Shown in pieces: positions 1 through 9,900 of a DNA stretch of 64,000 nt. Origin of the DNA: Candidatus Melainabacteria bacterium (GTDB taxonomy: Bacteria; Cyanobacteriota; Vampirovibrionia; Gastranaerophilales; Gastranaerophilaceae); NCBI GenBank assembly GCA_003258795.1, contig QHMH01000013.1, positions 15,864-79,863 on the forward strand. Reading direction: 5' to 3'. The first letter of the stretch is position 1, and every line of letters starts with the position of its first letter. A program made the translations under genes and the position numbers. The notes below the pieces were generated by a model. It was given only the letters and a program-made list of their open reading frames with translations. It was not told the DNA's origin and made no database searches.

Positions 1-1
1 A

Positions 2-445
2 ATGCTTGAACAGTGCGCAAAGGATAAAATTCCTGTGGCTCTGGTTGGGGCAAAACCTCATGTAATTTCAGGGGCGGTTAAAAGATTAAAAGATAAATTA
101 CCTGACTTAAAAATTGTATATTATCATAATGGTTATTTTTCAGATGACGAAAGAATTATAAAAGAACTTAAAAGAAATGTTCCAAAATTCGTTTTGGTAG
201 CATTAGGTTCTCCAAAACAAGAGTTTTTCATCGAGAAAGCAAGAAGAGAACTACCAGCAGCCTTGATGATAGGTGTTGGTGGTAGTTTTGATGTATGGTC
301 TGGGAATGTAAAAAGAGCTCCAGAGTTCTTTCAAAAAACAGGGTTGGAATGGCTTTATAGAACAATTAAGGAACCTAATAGGTTTAAAAGAATATTTCCG
401 ACTTTGCCAAAATTTATTATAAGAGTTATCATAGAAGATAAGTAG
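2..445 (+). CDS. WecG/TagA/CpsF family glycosyltransferase, C-terminal part (cut by window edge)
   Basis: The protein matches the second half of the WecG/TagA/CpsF family, which transfers N-acetylmannosamine-type sugars to lipid-linked acceptors during teichoic acid, enterobacterial common antigen or capsule synthesis. Visible family landmarks are the 'LVGAKPHV' strand, the 'YYHNGYF' segment, 'VALGSPKQEFFI' and 'GVGGSFDVWSGNVKRAPEFFQKTGLEWLYR'-type C-terminal motifs (seen in parts). The family is usually 230-260 residues; only about 147 are inside the window and the Met at base 2 is probably internal. It ends 9 bp before the transketolase gene and may share its transcript. Family assignment is firm; the sugar is not known. 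Confidence 0.85.
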   Translation: MLEQCAKDKIPVALVGAKPHVISGAVKRLKDKLPDLKIVYYHNGYFSDDERIIKELKRNVPKFVLVALGSPKQEFFIEKARRELPAALMIGVGGSFDVWSGNVKRAPEFFQKTGLEWLYRTIKEPNRFKRIFPTLPKFIIRVIIEDK

Positions 446-454
446 GAGTGTTAT

Positions 455-1276
455 ATGGAAAAACAAGAAGTAGAAAGAATTAAAGAAATTTGCAGATATA
501 ACCGCTGCAATGTTATCAAAACAATTCATAACGCTAAATCTGGACACCCAGGTGGAGGTTTATCTGCAATAGACATTATGACTGTTTTGTATGAAAAGGT
601 GATGAAAAATAATCCAAATCCTAAAACTGCAGAAGAATATGAAACACGTGACAGATTCGTGCTTTCAAAAGGACATGCATCAGCAGGATACTATGCTGTT
701 CTCGCAAAAAGAGGATATTTCCCAGAAGAAGAATTAGCTGGGTTTAGGAAAATAAACTGTCTTTTACAGGGTCACCCTAATAATCATATTCCAGGTGTTG
801 AAGTTCCAACTGGTTCATTGGGTCAAGGTATATCAATGGCTTGTGGTATTGCGATGGCATTAAAACTTGATAAAAATCCAGCTCATGTTTTTGTATTAAC
901 TGGAGATGGAGAATTACAAGAAGGAAGTTGTTGGGAAGCATTTATGCATGCACCTCACAGAAAACTTAATAATCTAACCGTTATCATTGACAGAAATAAT
1001 CTTCAAATTGACGGTTCGGTTGATACAATAAAAGATATCGAACCTTTGGATAAAAAACTTGAAGCATTTAATTGGAAGGTTGTAAAAATTGATGGTCATA
1101 ACATTGAAGAAATTTATGAAGCTTTAGAAAATTCTAAAAAATCTGATTGTCCAACAGCGATTATTGCAAAGACTATTAAAGGTAAAGGCGTAAGCTTTAT
1201 GGAAAATCAATGTGGCTGGCATGGTAAAAGCCCTAACGATGAAGAGTGTAAGAAAGCATTAGAGGAGTTGCAATAA
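455..1276 (+). CDS. Transketolase, N-terminal (thiamine-pyrophosphate) subunit
   Basis: This 273-residue protein is the N-terminal half of a split transketolase, which moves two-carbon units between sugar phosphates in the non-oxidative pentose phosphate pathway in the cytoplasm. The TPP/Mg2+ motif is clear: GDGELQEG followed about 25 residues later by NNLTVIIDRNN. The N-terminal 'HNAKSGHPGGGLSAIDI' segment is also typical. A good ribosome site (AGGAG) precedes the ATG. The next gene encodes the C-terminal half and starts on the last base of this stop codon, so the two subunits are translationally coupled. Split transketolases are common in Firmicutes, archaea and several deep lineages. Confidence 0.95.
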   Translation: MEKQEVERIKEICRYNRCNVIKTIHNAKSGHPGGGLSAIDIMTVLYEKVMKNNPNPKTAEEYETRDRFVLSKGHASAGYYAVLAKRGYFPEEELAGFRKINCLLQGHPNNHIPGVEVPTGSLGQGISMACGIAMALKLDKNPAHVFVLTGDGELQEGSCWEAFMHAPHRKLNNLTVIIDRNNLQIDGSVDTIKDIEPLDKKLEAFNWKVVKIDGHNIEEIYEALENSKKSDCPTAIIAKTIKGKGVSFMENQCGWHGKSPNDEECKKALEELQ

Positions 1277-2220
1277 TGATAGACAGAACAAATAATAAAT
1301 CAATCAGAGCTGCTTATGGTAACGCTTTGGTTGAGGTTGGAAAAGAAAATGAAAATGTTGTAGTTTTGGATGCTGATGTTGCAAAATCTACAATGTCAAT
1401 AACATTCAAAAATGCATATCCGGAAAGATTTTTTGATATGGGTATTGCAGAGCAAGATATGGTTGCTACTGCAGCAGGTCTTGCAAGTCAAGGAAAAATT
1501 CCTTTTGCATCAACATTTGCAGTTTTTGCAACAGGTAGAACTTATGACCAAATTAGAAATGGTATATGTTATGGAAATTTGAATGCAAAAATTGTTGGAA
1601 CTCACGGTGGTATTACCGTTGGTGAAGATGGTGCAAGTCACCAAGCATTAGAAGACATTTCTTTAATGAGAGGTTTACCTAACATGACAGTTATTGTTCC
1701 TGCGGATTGTAAAGAATGTCTTGAAGCAGTTAAATATGCCGCAAAACATGAAGGTCCTGTTTATATTAGAGTTGCACGTTCAAATGTTCCAGATATCTTT
1801 GATGACTCTTACGAATTGGCTCTTGATGGAAAAGTTATGAGAGAAGGAAAAGATGTTGTTGTTATTACAAATGGTGAAACTTTAGCAGAAGTTTTAGATG
1901 CTGCAGAAATTCTTTCTCAAAAAGGTATTGATGCAAAAGTAATCAACTTACCAGTTGTAAAACCGTTGAATGAAGATGTAATTTTGAAAGAAACTGCGGA
2001 TGCAAAATTGTGCGTTACCGTAGAAAATCATTCAATAATTGGTGGTTTGGGAAGTGCAATTTGTGAAGTCTTGAGTGAAAAAGCTCCAAAAAAAGTTTTA
2101 AGAATTGGAACTAATGATGTATTTGGACAAAGCGGAACTGTAAAGGCTCTACTTGACTATTATGGACTTACTGCAGAAAAAATTGCTCAAAGAATACAGG
2201 AAAAAATGGAAACTTTATAA
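1276..2220 (+). CDS. Transketolase, C-terminal (pyrimidine-binding plus C-terminal domain) subunit
   Basis: The 314-residue protein carries the transketolase pyrimidine-binding domain (residues about 8-170; 'DADVAKST', 'FFDMGIAEQDMVATAAGLASQG' with the catalytic Glu in 'IAEQDM') followed by the transketolase C-terminal domain. It pairs with the upstream subunit to make a heterotetrameric enzyme. Start and stop codons overlap with both neighbours (TAATGA before, TAATG after), so tkt-N, tkt-C and ftsE look like one co-transcribed string. DXP synthase E1 and other split TPP enzymes are related, but the adjacent N-terminal subunit and the length favour transketolase. Confidence 0.94.
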   Translation: MIDRTNNKSIRAAYGNALVEVGKENENVVVLDADVAKSTMSITFKNAYPERFFDMGIAEQDMVATAAGLASQGKIPFASTFAVFATGRTYDQIRNGICYGNLNAKIVGTHGGITVGEDGASHQALEDISLMRGLPNMTVIVPADCKECLEAVKYAAKHEGPVYIRVARSNVPDIFDDSYELALDGKVMREGKDVVVITNGETLAEVLDAAEILSQKGIDAKVINLPVVKPLNEDVILKETADAKLCVTVENHSIIGGLGSAICEVLSEKAPKKVLRIGTNDVFGQSGTVKALLDYYGLTAEKIAQRIQEKMETL

Positions 2221-2900
2221 TGATACAATTACGTTCGGTAACAAAAAAATATAAATCAAATTATGCCCTAAAAAATGTCAATCTTGATATTTTATCAGGT
2301 GAATTTGTTTTTATTGTTGGTGCTTCAGGGGCAGGAAAATCTACTCTTATAAAAATGTTATATAGAGAAGAAATTCCGTCCTCTGGCACGGTTATGATTG
2401 GTGGAATAAATATTGCAAATCTTCCAACTGATAAAGTCCCTAATTTAAGGGCTTGCATGGGGATAGTATTTCAAGATTATAAATTACTACAAAATCAAAC
2501 TGTGTATGACAATGTTGCCTACGTAATAAGAACTCTTGGAATGAGCACTAAAGAAATAAATGCGAGAGTTTTGGGTGCATTAAAAATTGTTGGTCTTTCT
2601 GAAAAAAGAAATGCAAAACCAACAGAGCTTTCTGGTGGTGAACAACAAAGAGTTAGTATCGCAAGGGCTATTGTAAACGGTCCTCCACTTTTAATAGCAG
2701 ATGAACCAACAGGTAATCTTGACCCAAAAAACTCAATGGAAGTTATGCAAATTTTAGATCAAATTAACCAAAGAGGTATTACTGTTATTGTTTCAACTCA
2801 TGATGCAAATATGGTAAATTACTTTAGAAAAAGGGTTATTACGCTTGATAAAGGCGAAATAATAAGAGATATTCAGGCAGGTACTTATGAGCAGCAATAA
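2220..2900 (+). CDS. ftsE: Cell-division ABC transporter ATP-binding protein FtsE
   Basis: FtsE is the ATPase that, with membrane partner FtsX, activates periplasmic peptidoglycan hydrolases at the division site. The 226 residues show Walker A (GASGAGKST, about residue 37), a Q-loop ('GIVFQDYKLL'), the ABC signature LSGGEQQR, Walker B with 'LLIADEPTGNLDP' and an H-loop ('VIVSTHD'). The start overlaps the transketolase stop and the stop overlaps the ftsX start by 14 bp, the usual coupled ftsEX arrangement. MacB/LolD-type ATPases look similar, but the ftsX neighbour settles the call. Confidence 0.95.
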   Translation: MIQLRSVTKKYKSNYALKNVNLDILSGEFVFIVGASGAGKSTLIKMLYREEIPSSGTVMIGGINIANLPTDKVPNLRACMGIVFQDYKLLQNQTVYDNVAYVIRTLGMSTKEINARVLGALKIVGLSEKRNAKPTELSGGEQQRVSIARAIVNGPPLLIADEPTGNLDPKNSMEVMQILDQINQRGITVIVSTHDANMVNYFRKRVITLDKGEIIRDIQAGTYEQQ

Positions 2901-3795
2901 GCAAAAATTAAAAACTACCGTAAAGCAACATATTCCTAAGGATTGGCTAACGGAACTTCGTATAGTTTATAGGATTGTTATGGAGACTATAAATGACGTA
3001 AAAAGAACAGGAATCGTTAATTTAGTAATTATAACAACTATGGCAGCAATCTTGACTATATTTGGTGTTCTTTTAAGAACGACTGTTTCTGTGTCATCTT
3101 TTGCACAAGAGTTGGGCAATGTTTTGGAAATTTCTGTGTATTTGAAACCTGGCGTGAATGTTAAGGAAGCTGCAAAAGAGATGAAAAAAATATCTCACGT
3201 CCAAAGGGTTAGAATTATTCCGAAAGAAAAATCTTGGAATGATTTAAAACATGAAATTGATATTCCAGATATGGAAAATCCATTGCCAGATACTTTACAT
3301 GTTAAGGTTGATAAACCTGAAAATATCAATGAAGTATTTTCAAGCATAAAAAACTTTAACGGGGTTGCTGACATGAGTTATGCACAAGAGCTTGCAAAAA
3401 AAATTCAATTTTTAAACCATATTGTCAACACCACAACAGTTATTGTTATTTTTGTTATTGCAATTTTGACAATTACAATAATTAACAACACTATTCAACT
3501 TGTAATTCAATCGAGAAAGGAAGAAATTGAAATTATGAGGTTGATGGGGGTTAACAACTGGTATATAAAAACACCTCTTGTTTTACAGGGGGCTTTATAT
3601 GGTTTTGCAGGAGCATTTATTGCTTTGATTCCTTTAAATATTGTGCAAAAAATGTTGAATAATGTTCACCAATTTTTCATGATACCGATACCATCATTTG
3701 CTGGAAGTCTTGTTGTAATAATTATGTTTTTGTTCGGTATTATGTTTGGTGCAGGTGGAAGTTTCTTATCAATAAAGAAACATATTCAGGTGTAA
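2887..3795 (+). CDS. ftsX: Cell-division membrane protein FtsX
   Basis: FtsX is the four-helix inner-membrane partner of FtsE that passes a conformational signal to cell-wall hydrolases. The 302 residues contain a cytoplasmic N-terminal stretch, a first membrane helix (about 38-60), an extracytoplasmic loop with the family pattern 'LEISVYLKPGVNVKEA' and 'VRIIPKEKSWNDLK', and three C-terminal helices of the FtsX permease domain ('EEIEIMRLMGVNNWYIKTPLVLQG'). It overlaps ftsE by 14 bp and is followed after 3 bp by the next gene, so that unknown gene may be part of the division operon. Confidence 0.94.
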   Translation: MSSNKQKLKTTVKQHIPKDWLTELRIVYRIVMETINDVKRTGIVNLVIITTMAAILTIFGVLLRTTVSVSSFAQELGNVLEISVYLKPGVNVKEAAKEMKKISHVQRVRIIPKEKSWNDLKHEIDIPDMENPLPDTLHVKVDKPENINEVFSSIKNFNGVADMSYAQELAKKIQFLNHIVNTTTVIVIFVIAILTITIINNTIQLVIQSRKEEIEIMRLMGVNNWYIKTPLVLQGALYGFAGAFIALIPLNIVQKMLNNVHQFFMIPIPSFAGSLVVIIMFLFGIMFGAGGSFLSIKKHIQV

Positions 3796-3798
3796 AAT

Positions 3799-5046
3799 AT
3801 GTCTGGTAACATTATTTTAATTTCGGATGATAAGCGAGTAGAAGAAATACTAAAACCCAAAATAATTCTATTGAGAGAAGTTGATGAGTTTTGTACAAAA
3901 AGCTACTCTGATACTGATATAGGAACTCCTGATGTAATTCTAATTTATTGTAGCGAAGATAAAGAGCAGCAAGAAAGATGTTTAGATTTAATACGGAGTT
4001 TGAAGACAAATCCAGCTCTGTATGCAACATCTATAATATTAGTTGTTGATATTTTTAATCGTGGATTTATGATGAATGCTTACGCTGAAAACATTAACGA
4101 TTATCTCCTTGTAAATTCAGAAAAAAGTTCTGTCTTGATAAAATTGATGTGGGCATTTAGACAAAATTCTCTTATTAAAGAATTAAAAAAGAGAAAAGAG
4201 TTTCTTACTGATTTTGGTGTGGTTGATAAGGTTAGCGGTTTTTATTCTTCCAAATACAGAGAAAAGATATTTAACCATGAACTAAATTACCTAAACACAA
4301 ACAGAGCATTTAATTCAATTGTTTTGATTGGTGCAGGAGAAAAAGCAAAGGCAACGTTTGGTTATGATGAGCTCGTTTCTGCAGTTAAAACCTCCGTAAG
4401 AGCTTCAGATATAGTTTTTTCTGGTTTAAATGAAAAATTATATATCTTACTTCCTGATACACCAATAGATAAGGCTTGTAAACTATTTAGAAAGATAAAG
4501 CTTAAATTAAATTTTGAGGTTATTGCTGCCATAACTGATATTTCAGGTAAAAGTTTTGATATAATTGAAAAATCACTACTTGCCAATATCTCGAAAGCAG
4601 AATGTGAAAAAGATAAATTTATAATTGTTAGTGATGGTTCAACTTTGAAAAACGAGGATGACGGTACTTGGCAAGATTGGTTTAGTCACGAGAATAAAAC
4701 TAATTTCAAAATTTTTAAGCAATCTTACAAAAAGAAGTTGGAAAAAGTTATCACTCCAGTATTTTATCAAGTACAAAAACGATATGAAGAAAAACTCTTT
4801 GAAATTAAGATAGAACAAACTATTGGTGAAAGTTCAAGCAAGTTTGCGTTAATAAAAGATGAGCATAGAAGTGAGCTTCAAGTAAATTATAATGGTTTTT
4901 CAAAAATTCATATAAACATTGTTCATGAAGGATTAGACAGCCCTGAAAACCAAAAATTTGATATTTCCTTGCCAGATATAACGGAAGATAATATAACAAA
5001 AATTTTGGAAGATTTTATTGATACTTATACAAAATTTTATACTTAA
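3799..5046 (+). CDS. Receiver-like protein with degenerate GGDEF-type domain, downstream of ftsX
   Basis: Residues 1-130 resemble a response-regulator receiver fold ('NIILISDDKRVEEIL', 'PDVILIYCSE', 'SIILVVD'), although the usual phosphorylatable Asp is not evident. Residues about 138-270 follow the layout of a diguanylate cyclase ('VDKVSGFYSSKYREKIF', 'IVLIGAG', 'SDIVFSGLNEKLYILLPDT') but the GG(D/E)EF signature is absent, replaced near 'SGLNEKLY'. The last 130 residues are unfamiliar. I infer a catalytically dead signalling or scaffold protein. Three bases separate it from ftsX, so it is probably co-expressed with ftsEX. Domain calls are by eye and uncertain. Confidence 0.6.
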   Translation: MSGNIILISDDKRVEEILKPKIILLREVDEFCTKSYSDTDIGTPDVILIYCSEDKEQQERCLDLIRSLKTNPALYATSIILVVDIFNRGFMMNAYAENINDYLLVNSEKSSVLIKLMWAFRQNSLIKELKKRKEFLTDFGVVDKVSGFYSSKYREKIFNHELNYLNTNRAFNSIVLIGAGEKAKATFGYDELVSAVKTSVRASDIVFSGLNEKLYILLPDTPIDKACKLFRKIKLKLNFEVIAAITDISGKSFDIIEKSLLANISKAECEKDKFIIVSDGSTLKNEDDGTWQDWFSHENKTNFKIFKQSYKKKLEKVITPVFYQVQKRYEEKLFEIKIEQTIGESSSKFALIKDEHRSELQVNYNGFSKIHINIVHEGLDSPENQKFDISLPDITEDNITKILEDFIDTYTKFYT

Positions 5047-5051
5047 TAACT

Positions 5052-6893
5052 CTAATCGGTTGTTAGTGCTGGCAAACATTTCAGTGCAAAGTTCAAAACA
5101 TCATTGTTTGAAAAATCAAATTCTGACAAAACATAAGACTTGTATTGTTCAACTTTATTGTCATCAATTAGTCCAAATTCAAGTGGGTAAGCAAGTAATA
5201 ACAGTTTGTATGAATTAAAAAGTGTTTTAAATCCTTTAAAAGAATTATTCTTTTCTAAAAATTTTTGTGTGATTCTTGTAATTTTTGAAAGGTTTTCATA
5301 ATAAATAAGTTTTAACTTTTCTGGAGATTTAAGTTTTGTTTTTTCAATAATTTTATTGTCTGAACCAAACTGAATACGAGGACGACAAGAAAAGAATTTT
5401 ATAAAAAATTCAGCATCAGATAGAAAAATGTTGTTGGTAAAACTTAATTTGTTTCTTTTTAAGAAATCTGTTTTGAATAAAAAGTTTTGGGATGTGTTAT
5501 CGTTAGATAGAAAATCGAATAGATTTTCTATAAACAATCCATTTTTCTTTTCTGTGAAATTTTCCTTTAAAGTTTTAAATTTTTCTGGACATTCTGCATT
5601 TGAAAATATAGTTAGATCATAACCGTTTGTGTAGCCCTGTAAAGTTTTAAAAATATCTTCACTAACGATGTCTCCTGAATTTAAAAAGTAAATATAATTT
5701 TTTTTTGCTAATTTTATAGCAGTATTCTTAAAAGTTCCATATTCACCCTTGTTTGCATAGGAAAATTTTATTCTTGTCTCATTGTTTTTGTTTCCAAATT
5801 CAAAAATATTTTCATAATCATCTGTAATTAGTATAACTTCGGTGTCAGAATTATTGTTATTCAATAAAAGTTCAACTGTATTTTTTAATTGATTATAAGA
5901 TCTATCTCTTACAGAAATAACGAATGTAATATCAGATTTATCTATTTGTTTTTGCTGTTGTTCAATTGTGTTAAAAAATATTTCATTATTTAAAGATGTA
6001 CCTTCACTTACAGATAATGATGTTTTAATTTTGTTTATATTGGTTGTAATAATTTTTTTTGTTTCTGTCGAAAAATTTTGTAAAGAAGGATCAAACGCAG
6101 AACGGACGAGTTTAATTTTATATGTATAAAGATCTTTTATAATTTGCTCATCATCTGTTTTGGCTTTTACATCTTTTTCCAGATTTCCTAAGGCGTCAAA
6201 AAATTCTTGAGAATTTTTATCTGTTATTTTTGTTTTTAAAACTAAAGTTTCTTTGCATACTCTATAAAGCCATTCTGGTAAGAATGTCAATTTGTCAACA
6301 CACAAAAGACAGTTATACCAAAAACGAAGATCATCAGAAATTCCAACATCAAAAGAAAGATTATTTTTAACAATAAAATCTTTTTTGAACAATCTACATT
6401 CTATAGGGTAATCTAAATTATAAAAATTTTTTTTAAGCTCTTCATCGTTGTGAGAAACAACATTGTTTTTTTCGGAGAAAAAAGACGGATTATAATTAAA
6501 GTCAGGATTTTCAAGTTCAGTTTCCTTATCGTAAATCAATGCACCAAAGGTGATGATATCGAACTCTTCTTCTCCTATTGCAGCAGCCAAAGTGCGAAAA
6601 CTTCTTCTAATAAGGCTTCCTTTTGTATCAGCAAAGTATAGATATTTTCCAGACGCATTTTCAACTCCAATATTTTTTGCGCTTGAAATATCTTCTGCCT
6701 CAAAATATTTTATTCTCTCATCTTCCTGAGAATCTAAAATTGATTTTATCTCTTCTGGGATATTTACCTTTATTATTAAAATTTCTATGTCTTTAAAGTA
6801 TTGACCTAACAAAGATTTCAAAGTGTTTTTGACATCTTTTTCATTGTCATTTTCACTTAAAGGTAAAATAATACTGAAAAGATTTTCTGCCAT
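5052..6893 (-). CDS. Tandem two-domain family 2 glycosyltransferase
   Basis: The protein has two GT-A-like family 2 domains. The first begins at its N-terminus ('FSIILPLSENDNEKDVKNTLKSLL', 'IEILIIK', 'ISSAKNIGVENASGKYLYFADT'), and a second begins around residue 325 ('DITFVISVRDRSYNQLKNTVELLL', 'FKNTAIKLAKKNYIYFLNSGDIV'). The DxD positions are degenerate (ADT, NSGD). I choose the ATG at 6893 because AGGAGAA lies seven bases upstream; a longer frame reaches 6941. It converges with the preceding gene with only 5 bp between stops. The likely role is making a surface polysaccharide; donor and acceptor cannot be read. Confidence 0.75.
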   Translation of the reverse strand: MAENLFSIILPLSENDNEKDVKNTLKSLLGQYFKDIEILIIKVNIPEEIKSILDSQEDERIKYFEAEDISSAKNIGVENASGKYLYFADTKGSLIRRSFRTLAAAIGEEEFDIITFGALIYDKETELENPDFNYNPSFFSEKNNVVSHNDEELKKNFYNLDYPIECRLFKKDFIVKNNLSFDVGISDDLRFWYNCLLCVDKLTFLPEWLYRVCKETLVLKTKITDKNSQEFFDALGNLEKDVKAKTDDEQIIKDLYTYKIKLVRSAFDPSLQNFSTETKKIITTNINKIKTSLSVSEGTSLNNEIFFNTIEQQQKQIDKSDITFVISVRDRSYNQLKNTVELLLNNNNSDTEVILITDDYENIFEFGNKNNETRIKFSYANKGEYGTFKNTAIKLAKKNYIYFLNSGDIVSEDIFKTLQGYTNGYDLTIFSNAECPEKFKTLKENFTEKKNGLFIENLFDFLSNDNTSQNFLFKTDFLKRNKLSFTNNIFLSDAEFFIKFFSCRPRIQFGSDNKIIEKTKLKSPEKLKLIYYENLSKITRITQKFLEKNNSFKGFKTLFNSYKLLLLAYPLEFGLIDDNKVEQYKSYVLSEFDFSNNDVLNFALKCLPALTTD

Positions 6894-6949
6894 TAAAAAG
6901 TTCTCCTGAAACATCTTAACATTGTTAAATAAAGGTGTCAATAAAGTTG

Positions 6950-9900
6950 CTAATCAATCCATTTAAAACTTTGAACGTAATCTTCACTATTTAAATCTCC
7001 TTCAATTTTAGCATTAAATATTCTAAAATCTTTTGTATTTAATTCTAACATAGGGATTTTATTGATTATTTTTATAAATTCTGCTTGATTAGATTTTGAT
7101 AAATTAACTCCAGGGATAAGGTTAAATAAGGTGTTTATTGATGCGTTGCCAACAAAACCTAAAGCATTTGAGATTTTTTTAGAAAGTTTTCCATAAATAT
7201 CAAGAGAAGCAACAGAACTTGAGAAGTCATATTTTCCAGTTATAAAGATACTCAAGTTTTTACCTTTTGACATAATATTTATGTCATTGGTTTTACCTTT
7301 AAGAATGTTGAAGTTACCAGTTATACTTTCAAAATCTCCAGTTTTAAGTGGAGTTAAAATATCAATAATATTATTAACAGTAAGACCTGTAACACCACTT
7401 TTAATAACACTTGAAGATTTGAGAAGATATTCAAGTGAACCTAATTGAGGCATTCTACCATCTTTAACTCTAAATCCGCAACTTCCATTAAGAGTCCTCA
7501 TACAAGTTTTATGAGATTTTCCATCACATGAAAGATATATTTCACCTGTCAATTTACCGTATATTTGGTTTTTAATGTCGAACAATGCTTGGGATATCAG
7601 GTTTGCGTTAATTCCGTCAGCAAGCATTGATATTGACATTTTTGAATTTTTGAAGTTATATTTTAAATCTCCATTTATTACTCCTTCTGCAGTAACAAAA
7701 CGAAGTTTATCGATAGACAATACACCTTTTTTTAATTTTAAGTTTACATCAACATTTTTTGCCGATAGGTTTCTTACATAAACACTTCTTGCTTTTAAGT
7801 TTAAATTATTTATTGTTAAAAGGTTTATATCAAAGTTTTGTGAATTGTTTTCTTCTGTTACTTTATCTACATCTTCAAGGTTAATTTTATCTAAATGTTT
7901 TAAAAATGCATTTACATTCAAGTTTCCAAGAGAAATTTGTGCATGATTGATTATGTATGGTGGATTTAGAGTGTTTTTTAAATTTGCGTAAAGTAATATT
8001 TCATTAGAGAAAACTTCCCCTTTTGTTCGAAGCTCAATGATTTTATCTTTAAAGTTCAAACTTATATCTTTAATTGTTGTATCCATAAAAGGGATATTTA
8101 CGCCGAAAAGATTAAAAGTACCAAGAACTTTTAAGGAATTTACATTTCCGTTTATTGTTAGGTTAGAGGTGAAAAGTCCTTCTTTGATGAGAGGTTTTTT
8201 GAAAATTATGTTAAAAATTTTTGCATCGGTTGGAATGTGAGTTTTTATTTTAATGTTTTCAAATCGATTTCCTCTTTCTTTAACTGTTCCACTTGCATTA
8301 AGAAGAAGAATTTCTTTTCCAGAATCTTCAATTTTGCTATATCTAAAGCTTCTTATTATTCCTGCTGTTCTTGATAGATTAGCATCAAGGTTAAGTGCGA
8401 TTGGGTTGTTCATGTCCCCGAGGCTTGCACCCTTAAAATAAATGCTTGCAGCTTTTTGTAGGTTAATTTTTCCTCTTATATTCGCAGAATTTAAATCACC
8501 AGTAATTCTTGCAAAGTAGTCGATATCTCCTTTAATAATCAAAGGCGCAATCATTTTTTTATTCAAATATTTGTCGATGAATTTTTGATTAGGCTTTGAA
8601 TTTACGTAAATATCGTATGTTGGTTTTTTGTCTATATTATTTATTCTACCATCCAATAGTATTGGTTTAGAATCTATGTCGGCGTTAATTTTATTTAAAA
8701 TGATTTTATCGCCTTCAAAATCAAGATTTCCTGAATAGAATTTGAGGTGACTATCTTTGAATGAGAGATCAAGGTTATTGAGTTTGTTTTTAGAATAAAT
8801 TTTATTATCTTTTATTTTTCCAATAAAGGTTATTCTTTTATTATTTATAAGAGGTTTTAAATTAAAATCGACATCAAAATTTTTAAAAGAAATGTTTCCG
8901 ATTATTTTATTTAAAACAATGTCTGAATTAAAAATCATAACATCATTCCCAAAAAGTTTGATAGAACCTGAAGTTGTAATGTTTTTACCAATGATAAAAT
9001 CTTCGATGTGTTTTGCTTGACCTTTTAGATTGAATTTTAAATCTATTTTTCCAGATCCGGCTTTGATAGGTTTTGTCATTTTATTGATTTCATTAAGCAT
9101 ATCAGAAGTATTTAAAATCTTTATGGCTTCATTTAATCTTAATCCGTTACTTGAAACATCAAAACTTAGTATACCCCTAACGTTGCAATCTCCCTCAATT
9201 TTTATTGGGGCAGAGTTTAATGTTGCTGTCTTAGTTTCGAAGTGCATATTTTCATCGTTAAAATGTAAGCTTCCCGATCCATTTTTTAATAATGCATTTA
9301 AATCATCAAATTTAACTTTTCCATTTTTAAAATTAAAAATGCCAAAAAGATGAGGAGAAATTTTATTTCCTGTTACTCTTAACTTAATATTTCCAAGACC
9401 ATTAACGTCCATAATAGGGACAGGTCCAAGTTCAAAATTGAGCATTTCATGTAGTGGCTTAAGAACTATTTCTGCGATTTTCAAATTAACATTTTGAGTT
9501 GAGTTAACAGTAAAGTCAACAAGTTTTTTATTAAAGAGTTCAACATATCCTTTTACTGTTACGTTTTCTTTTAAAGATGCTGGAACAAATGCATCAAAAT
9601 GCACCTTATCTTTTACGAATTTTAGTTTAATTGTTGCTTTTGGAATATCAAGAGGTCTTAATATATAAACATCTTTTGCAATGAATTCTCCATTAAGTTC
9701 TGGTTTTTTCGCATTTCCTGTAATGTCTAAGGAGCCATTAACCACAGAGTATATTCCATAATCTTTCATTGCTTTTAAGTTTAAATCTACATCAGGAAAG
9801 TCTGCATAAGGAATTAAACCTAAAACGTTTTCTGATTTTGTATCTTTAATCTTTAAGTTAAGATTTAATCTCGGATTGTCAAAATTTGCAATTGAACCAT

